Shown here in pieces: positions 58,501-64,000 of a stretch of 64,000 nt of DNA (position 1 is the first letter of the stretch; each line of letters starts with the position of its first letter). The notes beneath the pieces were generated by a model that saw only the letters and a list, made by a program, of their open reading frames with translations, was not told the DNA's origin and did no database searches. Both the position numbers and the translations under genes were made by a program. Source of the DNA: Lepisosteus oculatus (lineage: Eukaryota; Chordata; Actinopteri; Semionotiformes; Lepisosteidae); contig NC_090714.1 of the NCBI RefSeq assembly GCF_040954835.1, forward strand, positions 3,026,501 to 3,090,500. Direction: 5' to 3'.

Positions 58501-61500
58501 AGCAGGCCGCGCACCAGGTACAGCACGCCCTGCTCCGGGTGGTCCTGCCCACACAGACAAGAGGGGGGGGCACGCTCAATTTCTAATGGCAGGAACAGGC
58601 CACCGCAGAGCTCGGATCGCATGAGGAGCCTTGAGCGATACTCCACCTTAAAACGGCCGTGAACCTTCTCTCGCATAAACTTACTGGCGCAGAAACTCAG
58701 AGGAGCCAAGACGGGCAACTGTTCTTTGGGAAACGGGTTATGTAAATTCCAGTGAAACTGCATATCCTTTAAACTTCCCCCTATATTTCTATATACTTCT
58801 TGTCTGTTCTCCCTGTGTTCGCATGGGTTTTCCCTATGGGTGGGTGCTGTGGTGTCCTCCCACAGTCCAAAGACATGCCGGTAGGATATTGGCGGCAGAG
58901 TAAACTGGCCCTGGTGCGAGTGTGTGTCTGTGATTGTTTGGCGTCCTGGTCAGGCTGCTTGCCAGAACAGGCTCCGACTCCCCCCCGTGACCCCAAATTG
59001 GATGAAGGGGTTAGAAAATGGATGGATGGACTTGAATTTCACGTATTCTTCCTCAGCAGATGGGGCTTGCACACCACAGGAAACCCGAAATCATTTGCGG
59101 TTCTGAATCGGCTTTCATTGGAGTCACCGTTTTTCACTACAAGTAAATCGAGGAGAAGAAACTGCCGTCGCCTCATCCAGCGGGCTTGTTGTGTTTCCCA
59201 GTGGAGCAAAACGCCGTCACGTTGAATGAAAAGTCCACTGAGATACAGGCTCGGCTTTGGAACTTGGAAAGATCATCTCCTCACGCCAGGCTGACAGCCG
59301 GATCGCCTGTCCGGTCTCCCTACGGCACACCCTGGGCCGGAGCAGACGGGCGGGGGTGGGGGAGGCACTCACCGGGACCACCAGCAGTGTGGACAGGAAG
59401 TTGTTGATGAACTCCAGGAGGAAACCTTCGGAGGACCTCAGCTTCCCGTCCACGCTGAGCGAGCGCGGCACCTCGGGCAGCAGGCTGACGGAGGCCTTCA
59501 GGAAGGCATCGGCTGCTCCAGGGAGGGGGGACAGGAGAGACGAGACGAGGGGGTGAGCCTGCTGTAAGACGCGGCTCAGGACCGCACCTTCACAAGGTGG
59601 TCACTCCTATACTGGCCACAGTGCCTGCTGATCTGCTGCTTGAGGGACTTCCCTGGTCAGTGGTCAGCACCCTTCACACTGACCCTTTCACTCTCTGTAC
59701 ACCATCCTGCAGAGCTCCCACAGTGCCCAGAAAGAAATAATATTAATGAACAATTCCTTACACTTATATAGTGCTTTTCTGGACTCTCCACTCAAAGCGC
59801 TTTACAGATAAAGGGGACCCCCCCCCCCCATCACCACCAGTGTGCAGCCCCACCTGGATGATGTGACGGCAGCCATAGTGCACCTGTACACTCTCCACAC
59901 CAGCTATCAGCTATCAGTGGGGAGGAGAGCAGAGTAATGAAGCAGGTCATAGATGGGGCTTACTAGGAGGCCATGATTGGTAAAGTCCTGGGGGAAATTT
60001 GGCCAGGACACTGGGGTTACACCCCTACTCTTTTCGAGAAACGCCCTAGGAGTTTTAATGACCACAGAGTCAGGACCCCGATTTTACGTCTTCGCTTTCT
60101 ACATTTGGCAAGGGGTCAAAAATCTTTCATCCTATTGCTTCTTTGTACTAATCCGTGAATACCAATTCACACATCTCGTTGTGTCGAATTTTCATAAAAA
60201 GAACATTTATAAAAAGAGCAATGGGTGCACTTCCTAAAGCTATACAAAATGTTAACCCGTGGTCCTGTGTCGCTCTCCTGCGTTACCCAGTGCGCTCTAC
60301 TTACCCTGGGAAAGACACTGGTTGGCCAGCGCCACCTGTCCGGAGAGCAGGTAGAGGTTGAGCCGACTGAAGATGCTGGTGAGGGAAGGGATGGTGATGA
60401 AGCTGTAGGCAGCACAGGCCTGCGGAGACAAGCAGCCACTGACTGTCAGCATGGAGCCTCGGCCCAGTTAAAAAAGCAGTGGCAATTTCCTGGCACAAAC
60501 AACACGTCTGATCTAAATTAAACTAACTTCGGTCCTGCAAACCAGCTGAGCTGCACATGCACAAATGAATGCAGAAACGCTCTTTTTTTTCAGCCCGTTC
60601 CGCGGCGAGACCCCAGAAGCCACCCCACGGCCCAGCCGTACGCGGCACCAACCCTGACGAAGGCTGCAGTCTTGCGGGAGTGGTTCCCTCTCATCACGCG
60701 GCGCGTCTCCATGGCCAGCTGGTTCACCGTCTGCGGACAGAGGACAACGCCGTCACATGCGCACAGAGGTGTACACGCACGCACAGAGGTGTACACGCAC
60801 GCACAGAGGTGTACACGCACGCACTGCTACACGCACGCTCTCTCTGTACCCATGGAAGCACAGGCAGAAAAAATACTAAGACGGGATTTTCAAATCTGCA
60901 TGAACAGAGCTTTACACTAATTAATACAAAGGTCTCGTCACAAGGACTTTTTACAATTTTGCATCTTCTAAAAATGCTAAATACGAGCAAATTACTTGAG
61001 CTCAGAGGCTCAACATGCTATAGCTTATCCCATCTTAATTCTGGTGGCATTAAGAGGACTGAAACATGTAGTATTCCACATATTCCCACAACAGGCACAG
61101 CTGGTGGACATGCCGGGAAAATTGCAGTGGCACGTCTGCAGAGGCCTGTGCCCTTAACCTGTGCTGTCCCCTAGAACAGACCCAGACATACATAAAATCA
61201 GATGAGTCAGAAGTGGGATGTCTGCATTGAACAACACAAAACTGTCTCCCCACCCGATCATGTATGAGGCCCCCCCCCCTCAGTGTCGCCCCCTGCTGGA
61301 CTCACGTGGATGAGCTGCACCATCACGGGCTCCAGGTTACAGAAGGTGGCGCGGGCCTCCACACAGAAGCTCAGCTGCTGCTCGAAGTCCCGGCCAAACG
61401 ACACCTGGCAGAGAGACCCAGGCATGGGGTGAGCGGGGGACAGTGCAGGCGAAGGCGCAGAGCCAGTGAGATGCACTGGCTGCCCAGAAAACAGGAACGC

Positions 61501-64000
61501 ACCATTCGAATGAAGCCATTGATCAGCTGGGCCAGGGACCTCTTCTCATCATCCAGCGTCAGGGCACTGCAGGGGCACAGAGAGAGTGATCAGAGCCCTG
61601 GGGCACAGAGAGAGTGATCAGTGCCCTGGGGCACTGCAGGGGCACAGAGAGAGTGATCAGAGCCCTGGGGCACTGCAGGGGCACAGAGAGAGTGATCAGA
61701 GCCCTGGGGCACTGCAGGGTCACAGAGAGAGTGATCAGTGCCCTGGGGCACTGCAGGGGCACAGAGAGAGTGATCAGAGCCCTGGGGCACAGAGAGAGTG
61801 ATCAGAGCCCTGGGGCACTGCAGGGGCACAGAGAGAGTGATCAGTGCCCTGGGGCACTGCAGAGGCACAGATGGGGAGATAAGAGCCCTGAGGGACTGCA
61901 GAGGCACAGATAGGGAGATAAGAGCCTTGCACCAGACCTCAATGAACTAGTGAATTCTGAGGACTGCAGGGCCTCAGGGCTCTTATCTCAACCAGACTGG
62001 GTTGAAACGGCCAACATTAAAAATCATTCTTCACACCCTGCGACAGTGCAGTCCTTGAGAATCACAGCCCTCCAGTTACAGGACACTTTAAACTACGACC
62101 TGCACACAAATCTACAAGCAGTATTGAAGCTGTTCATCTCAACAGCTAAGTAAAAGCTTCAAGGAACATTTAATCCCAATATTTGTTTTAATCTTAGGGT
62201 TAATTAAAGTTGTCTAAGGTCTAATCATTACTTACAAACTTCTCGGATGTTTTGCAATCCAGAGACCCTTGTATTTGTGCTCTACTTCATCCACTGTTGC
62301 GCCAACAGCAGACAATCAAGAAAACTAATCCTGATGCCAAACAGCTCCGTTTCTTTAAACGAACCCGTGAGTCTATTTGCAAAAGTTCAAAGCCGAGCTC
62401 CCAGAGTGCCAGGATACTCCCCAGCAAACATGAGAATGACAGAGAAACCAGAACCTAGCAGCTCGACTTTTGGACAAATAAAACATGCAGTAAGTCTGCA
62501 TATGGACGGCTGAAAGGATTTGGCACTTACTTGACGGAGTCGTGCATGGTCTTGCAGACGTGCAGGAGGGCGTTCAGGATGACCGGGTCGCGGGTGGGCT
62601 CCTGCTGGCACCTGTGGGCACAGACAGGCTGGCACAGGCTTGTGAGGCCCTATCACGCACACCAGGCTGGCAAGGAGCGAGCCAGACGCATAGACCAAGA
62701 GGCCAGGTTGGAGTTGGAGCAGACAGGAGAGAGGCAGGAGAGGCAGAAGGCTCAGGAAGTCGAGGGAGAGGAATCATGAGGAATGAGAGGAAAGGAGAAG
62801 ACGGAGCGGTTTTTGTGCTGTGCAGAACCTACATTTAATTCATTTCTCAACATGTGAGATTATCCGTTTCTTGTTTTCCTTATAAAGGTCTCGTTTTCCT
62901 TATAAGTCATATATGTTAATTCCATGTTTTAAAGACAGTTCATCATGCACACAGCACAGGAAACACTCAGACATCTTGATACATCAATCCCACTGATGGG
63001 CTGTTACTCGTACTCTGAGGGATGTGTCCAAGTTTAAAATTTCAGTTCAGGGTAAAAATGCCGACTCTGTATTGTTGATAAAAGAGCTGTCATGCAGAAA
63101 TGGTGATTAATATGGGGCCATTGCAGTGGAATGGGTTCATGAAGCTCATGCACAAACTCAACATGAAAAGACTGCTTACAAACCAGAAGGTAAAATAATT
63201 TAATTTCAGTCAGGTATGGGACCCCTAGAGACAAATCTCAGTAGCACCAAAGACACAAAGTTGTAGATATATAAGACACCAAAGACAGAGGGTGAGATAT
63301 GCAAGATACATGGAGTGAAAGGAAATTAAAATTGTTAAGTAAAGGAAGGGAAAGAGATGTAATAAGGAAATGAAAAGATGAGAAAAATGTATTGAAAGTA
63401 AAGATGTCCTCCAAAGTTGGGGGGGATGGAGGGAAAAAAAAGACGGTTCATCATTTACTCTCGTCCTGCTTGGGCATCAGTGAAACCCACCCGTTACTTG
63501 AGATGGGAATCCGAGCGCGGTTTCGGACAGGAAACACGAGGGAGGACAGGCGGGAGAGGGATACAGCGACGAGAAAGGACGGGAAACGATAAGCAGGGGA
63601 ATCGAACTGAACTGCTAGATAAACGGACAGGCACAGACCTGATGAAGACCTCCATGATGGAACGGCACACCTCCACCCTCACGCTGTCCTTCTGAAACAT
63701 GTCCAGGAAGGGCAGGAACCTCTCCTGTGGAAAGAGACAGCCTTCTCACCGTCCTGTCCCACCTGCCCCTACCACAGTACCCCCCAACCCCTACCTTCTG
63801 TAAAACCAGGCTTGTCCATCTTCCATTTTCATGCTCCTCCCATTTCCAGCTCCCCCAATAACTATCGTGCAAGCAGATCTCATCCAGCTTAAGCCTTCAT
63901 GGCAAAATCCAGCCACCCATACCTCCTTCTCAGCTCTCCCACCAACATCCGGGTCAACTCACCATGGAGAACAGCACAGAGAAGTCCTGGAAGTATGTCA
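55442..64000 (-). CDS. VPS35L: VPS35L gene, C-terminal part (Retriever complex subunit), 12 exons, cut by right edge
   Basis: VPS35L (formerly C16orf62) is the large scaffold of Retriever (with VPS26C and VPS29). With SNX17 and the CCC complex, Retriever recycles membrane cargo such as integrins from endosomes. The exons encode about 410 C-terminal residues of a protein of roughly 960. This is the alpha-helical solenoid that in VPS35 family proteins binds VPS29. Anchoring blocks, in order, are [123 protein letters not shown] and [11 protein letters not shown] then stop. All exon phases join without error. The gene continues beyond 64,000. Confidence 0.97.
56220..56806. repeat. GT-rich array with 132-bp higher-order period in VPS35L intron
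   Basis: The basic units are GTGTGTGAGC and GTGTGTAACT, arranged in a higher-order unit of 132 bp. The marker GTGCAAGC is at 56381, 56513 and 56645. Because 132 is a multiple of three and the repeat lacks stops, several long open frames on both strands are artefacts of the repeat. Alternating purine-pyrimidine content could favour Z-DNA. Confidence 0.93.
56830..56976 (-). CDS. VPS35L: VPS35L exon ([17 protein letters not shown])
   Basis: The acceptor is TGTGTTTCAG and the donor is GTGAGC. It has 49 codons, [20 protein letters not shown] then [20 protein letters not shown] to DTRTS. Its donor is only about 25 bp from the GT-rich array. Confidence 0.96.
57754..57872 (-). CDS. VPS35L: VPS35L exon ([20 protein letters not shown])
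   Basis: The acceptor is CCCGGGCAG and the donor is GTGAGC. It has two bases plus 39 codons, [20 protein letters not shown] then [19 protein letters not shown]. Confidence 0.96.
58379..58544 (-). CDS. VPS35L: VPS35L exon ([15 protein letters not shown])
   Basis: The acceptor is TGTGTGGGCAG and the donor is GTATTG. It has 55 codons plus one base, from [11 protein letters not shown] through [18 protein letters not shown] to YLYCVPK. Confidence 0.96.
58795..59032 (+). mobile_element. Same SINE family, headless copy in VPS35L intron
   Basis: Body motifs TCCTCCCACAGTCCAAAGAC and the tail AGAAAATGGATGGATGG are present; the tRNA-like head is absent. Confidence 0.75.
59373..59512 (-). CDS. VPS35L: VPS35L exon ([17 protein letters not shown])
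   Basis: The acceptor is CCTGGAGCAG and the donor is GTGAGTGCC. It has two bases plus 46 codons, [20 protein letters not shown] then [18 protein letters not shown] to VVP. Confidence 0.96.
59735..60075 (-). mobile_element. 5S-SINE (SINE3-like) 3' part in VPS35L intron
   Basis: Matches the body and tail of the element at 2045-2626 in reverse orientation, including the GCGCTTT tail motif and the GGTGTAACCCCAGTGTCCTG-like body. The 5S head is missing. Confidence 0.85.
60305..60419 (-). CDS. VPS35L: VPS35L exon ([19 protein letters not shown])
   Basis: The acceptor is GTCTCCGCAG and the donor is GTAAGT. It has 38 codons plus one base, [20 protein letters not shown] then the conserved [18 protein letters not shown]. 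Confidence 0.96.
60653..60730 (-). CDS. VPS35L: VPS35L exon ([20 protein letters not shown])
   Basis: The acceptor is CTGTCCGCAG and the donor is GTTGGT (weak). It has 26 codons, phase 0 at both ends, [20 protein letters not shown] then TAAFVR. Confidence 0.93.
60768..60838. repeat. Small 18-bp tandem repeat in VPS35L intron
   Basis: GTGTACACGCACGCACAGAG is repeated about three times with a shorter last copy. It lies about 40 bp upstream of the exon at 60730. Confidence 0.85.
61306..61404 (-). CDS. VPS35L: VPS35L exon ([11 protein letters not shown])
   Basis: The acceptor is TCTCTGCCAG and the donor is GTGAGT. It has 33 codons, [20 protein letters not shown] then [13 protein letters not shown]. 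Confidence 0.96.
61503..61566 (-). CDS. VPS35L: VPS35L exon whose acceptor is copied in a minisatellite
   Basis: It is 64 nt and encodes [20 protein letters not shown] then M at phase 0, with donor GTGCGT. Its acceptor CTGTGCCCCTGCAG is the exact seed of the 39-bp tandem repeat that fills the upstream intron up to about 61,945. Confidence 0.95.
61562..61945 (-). repeat. 39-bp minisatellite in VPS35L intron, carrying copies of a splice acceptor
   Basis: The unit in + orientation begins GTGCCCTGGGGCACTGCAGG and continues GGCACAGAGAGAGTGATCA. There are about eight units, some with a 12-bp deletion, plus two degenerate units that end GGGGAGATAAGAG. On the minus strand each full unit reads CTCTCTCTGTGCCCCTGCAG, identical to the acceptor of exon 61566-61503. 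Confidence 0.95.
62531..62611 (-). CDS. VPS35L: VPS35L exon ([19 protein letters not shown])
   Basis: The acceptor is GTGCCCACAG and the donor is GTAAGT. It is 81 nt, [20 protein letters not shown] then MHDSV plus two bases. Confidence 0.95.
63639..63724 (-). CDS. VPS35L: VPS35L exon ([17 protein letters not shown])
   Basis: The acceptor is CTTTCCACAG and the donor is GTCTGT. It has 28 codons plus two bases, [20 protein letters not shown] then RSIMEVFI. Confidence 0.95.
63963..64000 (-). CDS. VPS35L: VPS35L exon, partial at window edge
   Basis: It encodes [12 protein letters not shown], ends at phase 0 and is followed by donor GTGAGT. The 5' part lies outside the window. Confidence 0.93.

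Noticed and set aside
61559-61913. Open frames on both strands over the 39-bp repeat
   Set aside because: 39 is a multiple of three, so any stop-free frame repeats; this is intron.

Overview
This window looks like vertebrate nuclear DNA, most likely from a ray-finned fish. It has multi-exon genes with GT-AG introns, CpG-poor AT-rich introns, 5S-rRNA-derived and tRNA-derived SINEs, L2/CR1-like LINE debris, and Tc1-like and small DNA transposons typical of fish. Species cannot be decided from this sequence alone. An early-branching (non-teleost) ray-finned fish is possible but only a guess.

Three conserved genes frame the window in an order I recall from human 16p12.3 (IQCK / KNOP1 / VPS35L). 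(1) IQCK lies on the minus strand from 18,773 leftwards. I could place seven coding exons down to 7,564; the last exon is not visible. (2) KNOP1 lies on the plus strand, divergent from IQCK across a shared promoter near 18,775-18,900, with coding exons at 19,928-29,174. Its first coding exon exists as two extra complete, in-frame tandem copies. (3) The 3' two-fifths of VPS35L (Retriever complex) lies on the minus strand, with twelve exons from 64,000 (cut by the edge) to the stop codon at 55,442. KNOP1 and VPS35L are convergent.

The roughly 25 kb between the two convergent genes holds no recognised protein gene, but it is not empty. It contains a large tandem segmental duplication (about 33.1-37.6 kb and 42.7-53.7 kb). 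Each copy carries a promoter with a YY1-type AAGATGGC motif, matching small exons with strong splice sites, a poly(A) signal, and a distal cluster of four to five CCAAT boxes. Within the second copy there is an inserted minus-strand four-exon transcript candidate (46.65-47.97 kb) with one continuous 67-codon frame. The simplest reading is a duplicated family of spliced, probably non-coding, transcription units. This is the least explained part of the window.

Repeats shape two of the known genes. A 737-738 bp unit duplicated the KNOP1 exon. A 39-bp minisatellite in VPS35L has copied the 3' splice site of one exon about seven times, and each copied acceptor would lead into a stop codon. A 132-bp higher-order GT-rich array sits in the last but one VPS35L intron region. 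Everything not listed is intron or intergenic sequence in which I see nothing I can support.
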